Assembly: GCA_017466345.1 (NCBI GenBank) | Contig: JAFTUI010000001.1 | Coordinates: forward strand, 77,808-110,419 | DNA length: 32,612 bases | Source: Tidjanibacter sp. | GTDB taxonomy: Bacteria > Bacteroidota > Bacteroidia > Bacteroidales > Rikenellaceae | Reading direction: 5' to 3' | Shown: positions 1 through 7,996 of the stretch, piece after piece | Layout of the letters: each line of letters begins with the position of its first letter | How positions within the stretch are numbered: position 1 is the stretch's first letter | Notes under the pieces: generated by a model | Seen by the model: only the letters and a program-made list of their open reading frames with translations | Database searches by the model: none | What the model was told of the DNA's origin: nothing | Position numbers and translations under genes: made by a program

Positions 1-172
1 GAGTGCCGAGGATGTGGTAGAGATGATGATGGCAGGAGCTACGGCTGTGGAGGTCGGAGCAGCAAATCTGCGCAACCCCTATGCATCGAAAGAGATTGTT
101 GAGGCACTGCCCGATGTTATGCAAAGGCTTGGAATAGAGAGATTAACAGATATAATTGGTATTGTCGAATGA
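1..172 (+). CDS. pyrD: Dihydroorotate dehydrogenase, C-terminal end (partial)
   Basis: This is the last 56 codons of a gene that begins before the window. The readable tail contains [20 protein letters not shown] and ends DIIGIVE. The VG-[TA]-AN and P-x-A/V pattern is the FMN/phosphate-binding end of class 1 (1B-like) dihydroorotate dehydrogenases, which oxidise dihydroorotate to orotate in pyrimidine synthesis. The TGA stop (170-172) overlaps the ATG of pyrF (169-171), which indicates translational coupling. The order pyrD-pyrF-pyrE supports the call. Class 1B enzymes normally pair with PyrK, which would have to lie upstream and cannot be seen here. Confidence 0.9.
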   Translation, partial: SAEDVVEMMMAGATAVEVGAANLRNPYASKEIVEALPDVMQRLGIERLTDIIGIVE

Positions 173-888
173 TGAACGCAAAAGATGTAATTATTGCCTG
201 CGACTTTGCGTCCGCAGAGCAGACTATGACCTTTTTGGATAAATTCGAAGGCGAGGAGCGCAAACCCTTCCTCAAAATCGGTATGGAACTCTACTATGCA
301 GAGGGGAATGCCATTGTTAGGGAGATTAAGCGCAGGGGACACAAAATCTTCCTCGACCTGAAACTGCACGATATTCCCAATACGGTGCGCAAGGCTATGA
401 AGGTACTCTCGGCTCTGGATGTGGATATGGTAAATGTTCACGCCGCAGGTACGGTGGAGATGATGAGGGCTGCCAAAGAGGGGCTCACTCGCGAGGATGG
501 TTCGCGCCCACTGCTTATTGCCGTAACACAGCTTACCTCCACATCGGAGCAGACTATGCAGGAGGAACTCCTTATTAATGCCACCATCGGTGACACCATC
601 ATCAAATACGCTCAAAATGCAAAAGCGGCAGGTTTGGACGGTGTTGTATGCTCGCCTTTGGAGTCCACCATTGTGAAAGGGGCTTGTGGCAACGAGTTTA
701 TGACCATCACACCCGGCATCCGCTTTGCCGAGTCGGCTGCCGATGACCAGGTGCGCATCACATCGCCGGCAAGAGCTCGTCAGTTGGGCTCGGACTATAT
801 CGTGGTGGGACGTCCCATTACGGCTGCCGAAGACCCTGTTGCGGCATATCGTAAGTGTGTAAACGAATTTTTGAATATCAATAAATAA
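169..888 (+). CDS. pyrF: Orotidine 5'-phosphate decarboxylase
   Basis: This enzyme converts OMP to UMP, the last step of de novo UMP synthesis, in the cytoplasm. The 239-residue protein has the catalytic D-x-K-x-x-D signature ([13 protein letters not shown]63, K65, D68) and a C-terminal phosphate-binding stretch (TPGIRF, then [10 protein letters not shown]). Length and motif fit the short subfamily 1 type rather than the longer subfamily 2 enzyme I associate with many Bacteroidales; that comparison is from memory. Two adjacent ATGs (169 and 172) are possible starts. The first overlaps the pyrD stop and the second follows it directly, and the choice changes the protein by one residue. Confidence 0.96.
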   Translation: MMNAKDVIIACDFASAEQTMTFLDKFEGEERKPFLKIGMELYYAEGNAIVREIKRRGHKIFLDLKLHDIPNTVRKAMKVLSALDVDMVNVHAAGTVEMMRAAKEGLTREDGSRPLLIAVTQLTSTSEQTMQEELLINATIGDTIIKYAQNAKAAGLDGVVCSPLESTIVKGACGNEFMTITPGIRFAESAADDQVRITSPARARQLGSDYIVVGRPITAAEDPVAAYRKCVNEFLNINK

Positions 889-898
889 GCGATAGAAT

Positions 899-1537
899 AT
901 GACAACCGAAAAGATAATTGCTGCCGAGTTGCTAAGCATTAAGGCGGTATTCCTTAGCCCCAACGAGCCATTCACTTGGGCAAGTGGCATCAAAAGCCCC
1001 ATTTATTGCGATAATAGGCTGATTCTCACCGCACCTAAGAGTCGTAAAATTGTGGAGAGTGCCATTGCTCAGACTATTAAGGAGCGTTTCCCCGAGGCAG
1101 AAGTGCTGATGGGTACAAGTACAGCCGGTATTGCCCACGCCGCCATCGCTGCCGATATTTTGGATATGCCAATGGGCTATGTTCGCGGTAGTGCAAAGGA
1201 CCACGGCAGGGGCAACCGCATCGAGGGACGCTTGGAGCAGGGACAAAAGGTTGTTGTTGTCGAAGACCTTATCTCTACGGGTGGTAGCTGTATAGATGTC
1301 GTGGAGGCTCTTAGGGAGGCTGGTGCCGAGGTGCTGGGTGTAGTGAGTATCTTCACTTATGGTATGAAAAAAGGCATCGAAAGACTCGCTGCGGCGGGTG
1401 TTACGAACTACTCGCTTTCGAACTTCGATACACTCGTAAGCGTGGCTGCCGAGCAGGGTTATATTGCACCCGAAGATGAGGCTCGCCTTAGGCAGTTTAT
1501 GGCAAATCCTTCGGATGAGAGTTGGATGAATAAATAA
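899..1537 (+). CDS. pyrE: Orotate phosphoribosyltransferase
   Basis: This enzyme joins orotate to PRPP to give OMP, the substrate of the PyrF encoded just upstream (10-nt gap). The 212-residue protein carries the PRPP-binding loop VVVVEDLISTGGS around residues 118-130, and an N-terminal FTWASGIKSPIYCDNR segment typical of OPRTase. The flexible-loop region KDHGRGNRIEG also fits the family. Length is normal. It is one of four consecutive pyrimidine genes on this strand and is very probably co-transcribed with pyrD and pyrF. Confidence 0.96.
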   Translation: MTTEKIIAAELLSIKAVFLSPNEPFTWASGIKSPIYCDNRLILTAPKSRKIVESAIAQTIKERFPEAEVLMGTSTAGIAHAAIAADILDMPMGYVRGSAKDHGRGNRIEGRLEQGQKVVVVEDLISTGGSCIDVVEALREAGAEVLGVVSIFTYGMKKGIERLAAAGVTNYSLSNFDTLVSVAAEQGYIAPEDEARLRQFMANPSDESWMNK

Positions 1538-1600
1538 CAAAATTAGATAAATAGGTTAGTTACACAAAAACTTTAACACAAACTAAATAACAATACGAAA

Positions 1601-2689
1601 ATGAGACACTTGATTGACCCCACCGACCTTTCGATGCAGGAACTTAATGAGATTATTGCTCTTGCAGAGGATATTATCGAAAATCGAGAGAAATACTCGG
1701 AGGCTTGCAAAGGCAAGAAATTGGCAACTCTCTTCTATGAGCCAAGTACTCGCACACGTTTGAGTTTCACATCGGCAATGTTGGAGCTCGGTGGTACGGT
1801 TCTCGGTTTTTCGGATGCAAAGAGTTCTTCGGTTGCTAAGGGCGAGACCTGTGCCGATACGACCAAGACCATTAACTGCTTTGCAGACATTATAGCTATG
1901 CGCCACTTCGAGGAGGGTGCTGCTCTGGTTGCTGCTTGCAACTCGCGCATTCCCGTTATTAATGCCGGCGATGGTAGCCACAGCCACCCCACACAGACTC
2001 TTACCGACCTTCTGACCATCAAACGCGAGGTTGGTCGCTTTGACAACCTTACCATCGGCTTCTGTGGCGACCTTCGCTTTGGTCGAACTGTTCACTCGCT
2101 CATTAAGGCAATGTCGCGCTATGAGGGTATTAAGGTTGTGCTGATTGCCCCTGAGCAGTTGCGTTTGCCCAGCTATATGCGCCACGAGGTGTGCGAAAAG
2201 AACAATATCCCCTATAAAGAGGTCTCTTCGATGGAAGAAGTTATGGGCGAGCTCGATATTCTCTATATGACTCGCGTACAGAAAGAGCGTTTCTTGGACG
2301 AAGAAGAGTTTGATCGCGTAAAAGATAGTTTCATTCTCGACCCTGCAAAACTCAAAAATGCACGTCCCGATATGTGTATTCTCCACCCACTGCCCCGCGT
2401 GAACGAGATTACCGTAGATGTGGATGCTGACCCCAGGGCTGCATACTTCCGCCAGGTTGAGAATGGTAAGTTTGTGCGTATGGCTTTGATTATGAAACTG
2501 CTCGAATGGGCAAAGGACGATAGCAAGACCATCGACCTCATTCCCTCCGATGCTGTTCGCAACGAGTATGTATGTGGCAACAAACGCTGTATCTCCAATA
2601 TGGAGAATGTGGGCACTTTGTTCCGTCCTCGCACCGACAAACCCGGAAAATACCGTTGCGTATATTGCGAATCGAAGGCCAAATTGTAG
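1601..2689 (+). CDS. pyrB: Aspartate carbamoyltransferase catalytic chain with fused PyrI-type zinc domain
   Basis: Residues 1 to about 305 are a complete ATCase catalytic chain, which makes carbamoyl-aspartate from carbamoyl phosphate and aspartate. Visible motifs are the carbamoyl-phosphate signature [12 protein letters not shown], the mobile loop around [23 protein letters not shown], and HPLPRVNEI near the end of the domain. The protein continues for about 55 residues beyond a normal PyrB (about 310 aa). The tail has C325-x4-C330 and C353-x2-C356, with the first pair in VCGNKRCIS, closely matching the four zinc cysteines of the E. coli regulatory subunit PyrI. The allosteric nucleotide-binding half of PyrI is absent. 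The tail may bind zinc and stabilise the assembly, but nucleotide feedback through this chain is not expected. The gap to pyrE is 63 nt, with no terminator seen. Confidence 0.93.
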   Translation: MRHLIDPTDLSMQELNEIIALAEDIIENREKYSEACKGKKLATLFYEPSTRTRLSFTSAMLELGGTVLGFSDAKSSSVAKGETCADTTKTINCFADIIAMRHFEEGAALVAACNSRIPVINAGDGSHSHPTQTLTDLLTIKREVGRFDNLTIGFCGDLRFGRTVHSLIKAMSRYEGIKVVLIAPEQLRLPSYMRHEVCEKNNIPYKEVSSMEEVMGELDILYMTRVQKERFLDEEEFDRVKDSFILDPAKLKNARPDMCILHPLPRVNEITVDVDADPRAAYFRQVENGKFVRMALIMKLLEWAKDDSKTIDLIPSDAVRNEYVCGNKRCISNMENVGTLFRPRTDKPGKYRCVYCESKAKL

Positions 2690-2726
2690 AGCCGAATTGT
2701 TGATAAGTTATTGAAAACTTAATTTC

Positions 2727-2754
2727 TTTGGAACGGAAAAAAGGAGTACTTTTG
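2727..2754 (+). promoter_or_regulatory. Candidate Bacteroidota-type promoter for the purE leader
   Basis: A perfect TAnnTTTG box (TACTTTTG, 2747-2754) lies 16 nt after a TTTG (2727-2730). These resemble the -7 and -33 elements of the Bacteroidota primary sigma factor, although the spacing is slightly short. Transcription would begin near 2760, about 250 nt before purE. The site lies downstream of the pyrB stop, in the only gap of this size between the pyr and pur genes. Confidence 0.5.
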
Positions 2755-2759
2755 TGCGA

Positions 2760-2990
2760 TAAATCATTGTTAGGAGTTTTATGATTTTTAGACCCCGAAA
2801 CATATCTGCCGAGTGGCGAGCGATTGGCGTTACTGCGGGTACTGCGAGTGCTTGCAGGGTGCGTTGGGGGCTCGAAGTGAGCCTTGCTACCGAGAAGTGT
2901 GCCCTCGTGCAAGCACAAATTGCGACCAGAGAAATTATATAGGGAGAGTGTGACCGCCAACGAATGAGTGTTTGGCGGTCACTCTTTTAT
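2760..2990 (+). ncRNA. Structured purE leader: candidate attenuator, riboswitch or 6S-like RNA
   Basis: The 323-nt gap between pyrB and purE holds strong self-complementarity. GTGCTTGCA (2848-2856) pairs perfectly with TGCAAGCAC (2908-2916). GGG 2857-2859 can pair with CCC 2902-2904, and an apical hairpin GGCTC/GAGCC (2869-2873 with 2879-2883) caps the rod. GGT 2838-2840 can pair with ACC 2925-2927 across an internal loop. TTGGCGTTAC (2824-2833) can pair, with one bulge, with GTGACCGCCAA (2950-2960), which is also the left arm of the terminator. The two states are therefore mutually exclusive. A long rod with internal loops next to a purine gene could be 6S RNA or a cis-regulatory leader; I do not recognise a specific Rfam family. 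A 53-codon ORF (2781-2942) also fits in the region. Confidence 0.45.
2945..2990 (+). terminator. Intrinsic terminator / attenuator hairpin just before purE
   Basis: The left arm 2945-2960 and right arm 2972-2985 form 10 continuous pairs (TGACCGCCAA with TTGGCGGTCA), then a 2-nt bulge and further pairs. The loop is 11 nt and TTTT follows at 2985-2988. The purE ATG lies only 23 nt after the T-run, and no promoter-like box fits in between. Transcripts reaching purE must probably read through this hairpin. Confidence 0.7.
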
Positions 2991-3012
2991 GATAAACAGT
3001 TAGTAGAAATAT

Positions 3013-3480
3013 ATGAAGATTGGCGTTGTTATGGGCTCGACAAGCGACTGGGGCGTTATGTCGGGTGCTACTGCTATTTTGGAGCAGTTTGGAGTTGAGT
3101 ACGAGAAGAAGGTACTGAGCGCACATCGTACACCTCACGAGTTGGAGGAGTGGGCAAGTGCAGCTCGCGAGCGTGGTTTTGCGGCAATTATTGCAGGCGC
3201 AGGTGGTGCAGCACACTTGGCAGGTGTTGTGGCAGCATTTACCACACTCCCCGTCATTGGAGTGCCCATCAAGTCCCGCTCGTTGGAGGGCTTGGACTCG
3301 CTGCTTTCGATGGTGCAGATGCCTTCGGGAATACCCGTTGCTACGGTGGGAATTGATGGCGCAAAGAATGCCGCGCTGTTGGCTGTGGCTATGTTGGCTG
3401 TGACGGACCAGAGTCTTAAACTCAAACTCGACAACTTCCGCCGCGAGCAAGCAGAAAAGGTGCTCGCATCGGAGATTTAA
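3013..3480 (+). CDS. purE: 5-(carboxyamino)imidazole ribonucleotide mutase (PurE class I)
   Basis: PurE rearranges N5-CAIR to CAIR in de novo purine synthesis. The 155-residue protein has GSTSDWGVM at the start, the SAHRTP motif with the catalytic histidine, [11 protein letters not shown], and [13 protein letters not shown]. These and the length fit class I PurE. Class I enzymes depend on PurK to make N5-CAIR, and no purK lies in the window. The gene is the first of the purine array, 23 nt downstream of a terminator hairpin, so its expression is likely controlled by read-through. The 56-nt gap to purL ends in an AAGGAG-type ribosome-binding site. Confidence 0.96.
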   Translation: MKIGVVMGSTSDWGVMSGATAILEQFGVEYEKKVLSAHRTPHELEEWASAARERGFAAIIAGAGGAAHLAGVVAAFTTLPVIGVPIKSRSLEGLDSLLSMVQMPSGIPVATVGIDGAKNAALLAVAMLAVTDQSLKLKLDNFRREQAEKVLASEI

Positions 3481-3536
3481 CCTAAGAACAATCAGAGAAA
3501 AAACCACAATCCAAACAAATAAGGAGAGAGAAATAA

Positions 3537-6500
3537 ATGAACAACTACCGCATATTTGTCGAAAAACGCGAGCCTTATAGGGTGGAGGCAGAGAGCCTCA
3601 GGAGCGAACTTAACTCCAATCTCGGACTCAACATCGGCTCACTAAGGCTGTTGTGTGTCTACGATCTGTTTGGTTTCTCGCCCGAATTGCTCGAAGAGAG
3701 TAGGTATCGTGTTTTTGGCGAGAGGGCTACCGACAATGTTACTAACGAGGTTGAGATGGGAGGTATGCCCCACTTGGCTATTGAGTGTCTGCCTGGTCAG
3801 TTCGACCAGAGGGCTGCTTCGGCTAAGGAGTGTGTGGGTCTGCTCAATCCAGAGGCTGATGTGGAGATTCGCAGTGCAAAACTGCTCATCTTCGACAAGA
3901 GCGTAGGCGAGGAGGAGTTGGCAAAAATTAGCCACTACTGCATCAATGCTGTGGAGTCGCGCCAGAAGGATCTTTCGATACTTTCGCCTGCCGAGAGGGC
4001 GATGGCTCGCCCCGTAGAGTTGCTCGAAGGTTTTTTGAACATAACGGTGGCTGATGCAGGTCGCTACTGCAAAGAGAGAGGCTTGGCGATGAATGGCGAT
4101 GACTTGATGGAAGTTGTCGGCTACTTCCAAAAGGAGGGTAGGGTGCCCAGCGAAACCGAACTCCGCATTTTGGATACCTATTGGAGCGACCACTGCCGCC
4201 ACACGACTTTCACAACCGAACTGACCGATATTGAGGTTGAAGAGTCGTTTGTGTCGGATGACATCAAGGATGCGGTGGAACTTTGGAAGAGTATCCGCAA
4301 AAGACTCGGCAGGGAGCACAAAAGCCTCTGCCTTATGGATCTTGCTACGATTGGCGCAAGGTATCTGAAAAAACAAGGTCTTTTGGATGACTTGGAGCAG
4401 AGCGAGGAGAACAATGCTTGTAGCATCTATGTTGATGTAGATGTGGATGGTAAGTTGGAGCGTTGGCTCCTGATGTTTAAGAACGAAACACACAACCACC
4501 CAACCGAGATAGAGCCTTTTGGTGGCGCTTCGACCTGTCTGGGTGGCGCAATTCGTGACCCGCTGAGTGGTAGGAGTTATGTCTATCAGGCAATGAGGGT
4601 TACGGGTGCTGGCAATATATACCTTCCCGTTGAACAGACCTTGAAGGGCAAACTGCCCCAGAGGGTTATTTCGCTTCGTGCAGCGGCGGGCTACTCCTCG
4701 TATGGCAACCAAATTGGCTTGGCAACAACCCACGTTAGGGAGATCTACCATCCCGACTATGTGGCTAAGAGGCTCGAAATTGGTGCTGTTGTGGGTGCTG
4801 TGAAGGCCGAGAATGTAAGGCGCGAAAGCCCCCAAGCAGGGGATATTATCCTGATGTTCGGAGGTAGAACGGGACGTGACGGCATAGGTGGTGCTACGGG
4901 TTCATCGAAAGAGCATAACACCTCTTCGATTGAGGAGTGTGGCAGCGAGGTGCAAAAAGGTAACGCCCCCGAGGAGAGAAAAATTGCACGATTGTTCCGC
5001 CGCCCCGAGGTTACACGACTCATTAAGAAGTCAAATGACTTTGGTGCTGGTGGTGTGAGTGTGGCTATTGGCGAGTTGGCAGATGGCTTAGATATTTATC
5101 TCGATAGAGTCACAACAAAATATAGCGGTTTGAATGCTACCGAACTTGCTATCAGTGAGTCGCAGGAGCGTATGTCGGTAGTTGTTGAGCCTAAGGATAG
5201 AGAGGAGTTTGAGCGTTACTGCCACGAGGAGAACATTGAGGTTACGCACGTTGCCGATGTTACCGATAGTGGCAGAATGAGAATGTTCTATAAGGGCGAA
5301 GTGGTGGCTGACCTTTCGAGAGAGTTTATCGACTCGGCGGGTGCCAAACACTACGCAAAAGTTAAAATAGACACCATTGAGGAGCGTAACCCCTTCGAGC
5401 GAGAGGTGGAGGGTAACAATCTCAAAGAGAAATTCAACAACCTGCTCGCAGACCCCAATGTGACCTCGCAGAAGGGCTTGATTGAGATGTTCGATTCGAG
5501 CATTGGTCGCTCTACGGTGCTTATGCCCTTCGGTGGCAAAACCCAGACAACCGAAACACAGGTTAGCGTTCAACGTCTGCCGGTAGGCAATCATATAACC
5601 CATACGGCAAGCCTTATGGCATACGGCTTCAATCCCTACCTGAGCAAATGGAGCCCCTATCACGGTGCGGCATACGCAGTGGTGGATGCGGTAGCTAAGG
5701 CTGTGGCTGCGGGTGCAGAGTATGATAAAATGCGCTTCTCGTATCAGGAGTACTTCGAGAAGATGACCTCGCCCGAGGCGTGGGGCAAACCCCTCGCAGC
5801 ACTGCTTGGCGCACTTAGGATGCAGGTGTCGTTGGGATTGCCTTCGATTGGCGGTAAGGACTCAATGAGTGGTACTTTTGACAAGATTAATGTACCTCCT
5901 ACGCTCGTGGCATTTGGTGTTGCGGCGGTGGATAGTAGGGTAGTGATTAGCCCTGAGTTTAAGAGCGCAGGCAACTATGTCTATATCGCCCGCCATACAC
6001 CTCTTACGAACTATATGCCCGATACGGTAAACCTCATAGACATCTACGAGATTGTACGTCACAAGATTTTTGCAGGCACTGTGACGAGTGCTTGGGCTGT
6101 GGGCTTTGGTGGTGTTGCTGAGGCTTTGGCTAAGATGAGTTTTGGCAACGAGGTTGGTGCGGAGGTAAATGTGACAGAGAAAGACCTCTTCGGCTGGAAT
6201 TATGGCTCCATTGTCATTGAGAGTACACGCCCGCTCGACCATCCCCACTTTGAACTCTTGGGTAGGACCATCGCCGAGCCTGAACTGAGGGTAAATGGCG
6301 AGAGTATGACCATCGAGGAGTTAAGGGAGGCTAATAGGCTGAAATTTACGGAGGTATATCCCGATAGAAGTGGCTTGGAGGGTATAGCCGAAAATGCCAC
6401 TTCGGGCAATAACGCCACCCGCTATGAGGGCGAGGCTGTGGAGAGCCCCGTTGTTTATCTCCCCGTCTTCCCAGGCACCAACTGCGACTACGATATGGCT

Positions 6501-7244
6501 AAGGCTTTTGCAAGGGAGGGTGCAACGGTTACCTCTTCGGTATTCTGCAACCTTACAGCTGAGGATATTGCTCGTTCTACACAGCAGATGGCTCGCCATA
6601 TAGACGAGTGCCACGTCTTGGCTCTGAGTGGCGGCTTCTCGGCTGGCGATGAGCCCGATGGTAGTGGTAAGTTTATAGCTAACGTGCTGCTCAATAAGAG
6701 CGTTAAGGAGGCAATTGAAAGACTTATGGCTCGTGGCGGTCTGATACTTGGTATCTGCAATGGTTTCCAAGCACTTGTTAAGTCGGGATTGTTGCCCTAT
6801 GGTAAAATTGGCGATTTGACTACCGAGTCACCTACACTCTTCCACAACGATATAAACCGACATATCTCTCAGATTGTCACTACGAGGGTTGGCTCGGTGG
6901 CATCGCCTTGGTTGGAAGGTTTCGCCATTGGCGAGTTGCACTCGATTGCCGCTTCGCACGGCGAGGGTAAGTTTGTGGCAAACGAAGAGCTGGCAAAGGC
7001 TCTCTACGATGCAGGACAGATTGCATTCCAATATGCTGATGCTGATGGTAATGCCACGATGCACTCGCCAGAGAACCCAAATGGCTCAACAATGGCAATA
7101 GAGGGTATCATTTCGCCCGATGGTAGGATTTTGGGCAAGATGGGACACTCCGAGCGTTACGAGGAGGGACTTATGAAAAACATTGCGGGCAATAAGGAGC
7201 AAAACCTCTTCCGCAATGCAGTAAGATATTTTAGGAAAAAATAG
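3537..7244 (+). CDS. purL: Phosphoribosylformylglycinamidine synthase, large single-chain form
   Basis: This enzyme converts FGAR, glutamine and ATP to FGAM. At 1235 residues it is the long form, with all domains in one chain: an N-terminal PurS-like region and linker, two tandem ATP-binding synthase halves (HNHP at 319-322, then EPFGGASTCLGG), and a C-terminal class I glutaminase from about residue 972. The glutaminase is intact: the nucleophile C1074 lies in GICNGFQ and the H1204-x-E1206 pair in MGHSERY. No separate purS or purQ is needed or seen. An AAGGAG stretch lies about 11 nt before the ATG, one of the clearer ribosome-binding sites in the window. Confidence 0.97.
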   Translation: MNNYRIFVEKREPYRVEAESLRSELNSNLGLNIGSLRLLCVYDLFGFSPELLEESRYRVFGERATDNVTNEVEMGGMPHLAIECLPGQFDQRAASAKECVGLLNPEADVEIRSAKLLIFDKSVGEEELAKISHYCINAVESRQKDLSILSPAERAMARPVELLEGFLNITVADAGRYCKERGLAMNGDDLMEVVGYFQKEGRVPSETELRILDTYWSDHCRHTTFTTELTDIEVEESFVSDDIKDAVELWKSIRKRLGREHKSLCLMDLATIGARYLKKQGLLDDLEQSEENNACSIYVDVDVDGKLERWLLMFKNETHNHPTEIEPFGGASTCLGGAIRDPLSGRSYVYQAMRVTGAGNIYLPVEQTLKGKLPQRVISLRAAAGYSSYGNQIGLATTHVREIYHPDYVAKRLEIGAVVGAVKAENVRRESPQAGDIILMFGGRTGRDGIGGATGSSKEHNTSSIEECGSEVQKGNAPEERKIARLFRRPEVTRLIKKSNDFGAGGVSVAIGELADGLDIYLDRVTTKYSGLNATELAISESQERMSVVVEPKDREEFERYCHEENIEVTHVADVTDSGRMRMFYKGEVVADLSREFIDSAGAKHYAKVKIDTIEERNPFEREVEGNNLKEKFNNLLADPNVTSQKGLIEMFDSSIGRSTVLMPFGGKTQTTETQVSVQRLPVGNHITHTASLMAYGFNPYLSKWSPYHGAAYAVVDAVAKAVAAGAEYDKMRFSYQEYFEKMTSPEAWGKPLAALLGALRMQVSLGLPSIGGKDSMSGTFDKINVPPTLVAFGVAAVDSRVVISPEFKSAGNYVYIARHTPLTNYMPDTVNLIDIYEIVRHKIFAGTVTSAWAVGFGGVAEALAKMSFGNEVGAEVNVTEKDLFGWNYGSIVIESTRPLDHPHFELLGRTIAEPELRVNGESMTIEELREANRLKFTEVYPDRSGLEGIAENATSGNNATRYEGEAVESPVVYLPVFPGTNCDYDMAKAFAREGATVTSSVFCNLTAEDIARSTQQMARHIDECHVLALSGGFSAGDEPDGSGKFIANVLLNKSVKEAIERLMARGGLILGICNGFQALVKSGLLPYGKIGDLTTESPTLFHNDINRHISQIVTTRVGSVASPWLEGFAIGELHSIAASHGEGKFVANEELAKALYDAGQIAFQYADADGNATMHSPENPNGSTMAIEGIISPDGRILGKMGHSERYEEGLMKNIAGNKEQNLFRNAVRYFRKK

Positions 7245-7276
7245 GTTAAGTTAAACAGATAAAACAGACAAAAAGA

Positions 7277-7990
7277 ATGAAACAGTTGGATATGCTCTAC
7301 GAGGGCAAGGCAAAACAGGTTTACGCAACCGATGCGCAGGATAAAGTAATTATTCACTACAAAGATGCAGCAACCGCTTTCAATAACATTAAGAAGGCAA
7401 CTATTGAGAATAAAGGCGTGCTGAACAACCGTATTTCTACGATAGTGTTCCACCGCTTGCAGGCAGCAGGTATCCCCACACACTACATCGAGACTCTCAA
7501 CGAGCGCGACCAACTATGTTTGAAGGTCTCTATTGTGCCTTTGGAGGTTATCGTGAGGAATGTTATTGCAGGCTCTATGGCAAAACGCCTCGGCATTGAG
7601 GAGGGTACTGAGGCTCCCAATACCATCTACGAGATTTGTTATAAGGACGATGCACTGGGCGATCCTCTGATTAATGACCACCACGCTGTGGCTTTGGGTG
7701 CAGCTACCTACGAGGAACTTGCCGAGATTTATAGCCTCACCGAGCGCATCAACAAGGAGCTTATCGCTATGTTCTCGGAGGTTAATATCCGCCTTGTGGA
7801 CTTCAAGATTGAGTTCGGTAAGACCGCCGATGGTAAAATTGTGTTGGCAGACGAAATTAGCCCCGACACTTGCCGTCTTTGGGACGCTACTACGGGCGAG
7901 AAACTCGACAAAGACCGCTTCCGCAGGGATATGGGTAAGGTTATCGAGGCGTATGAGGAGATTGACTCGCGTTTGAACTCTATCAAATAA
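7277..7990 (+). CDS. purC: SAICAR synthetase
   Basis: PurC ligates aspartate to CAIR with ATP, giving SAICAR. The 237-residue length is typical of the bacterial single-domain enzyme. Seen motifs are YEGKAKQVY at the start (ATP-binding loop), [23 protein letters not shown], and the signature [12 protein letters not shown] near the C-terminus. It lies 32 nt after purL and 6 nt before purF, inside the purine array. Confidence 0.97.
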   Translation: MKQLDMLYEGKAKQVYATDAQDKVIIHYKDAATAFNNIKKATIENKGVLNNRISTIVFHRLQAAGIPTHYIETLNERDQLCLKVSIVPLEVIVRNVIAGSMAKRLGIEEGTEAPNTIYEICYKDDALGDPLINDHHAVALGAATYEELAEIYSLTERINKELIAMFSEVNIRLVDFKIEFGKTADGKIVLADEISPDTCRLWDATTGEKLDKDRFRRDMGKVIEAYEEIDSRLNSIK

Positions 7991-7996
7991 TCGAAA

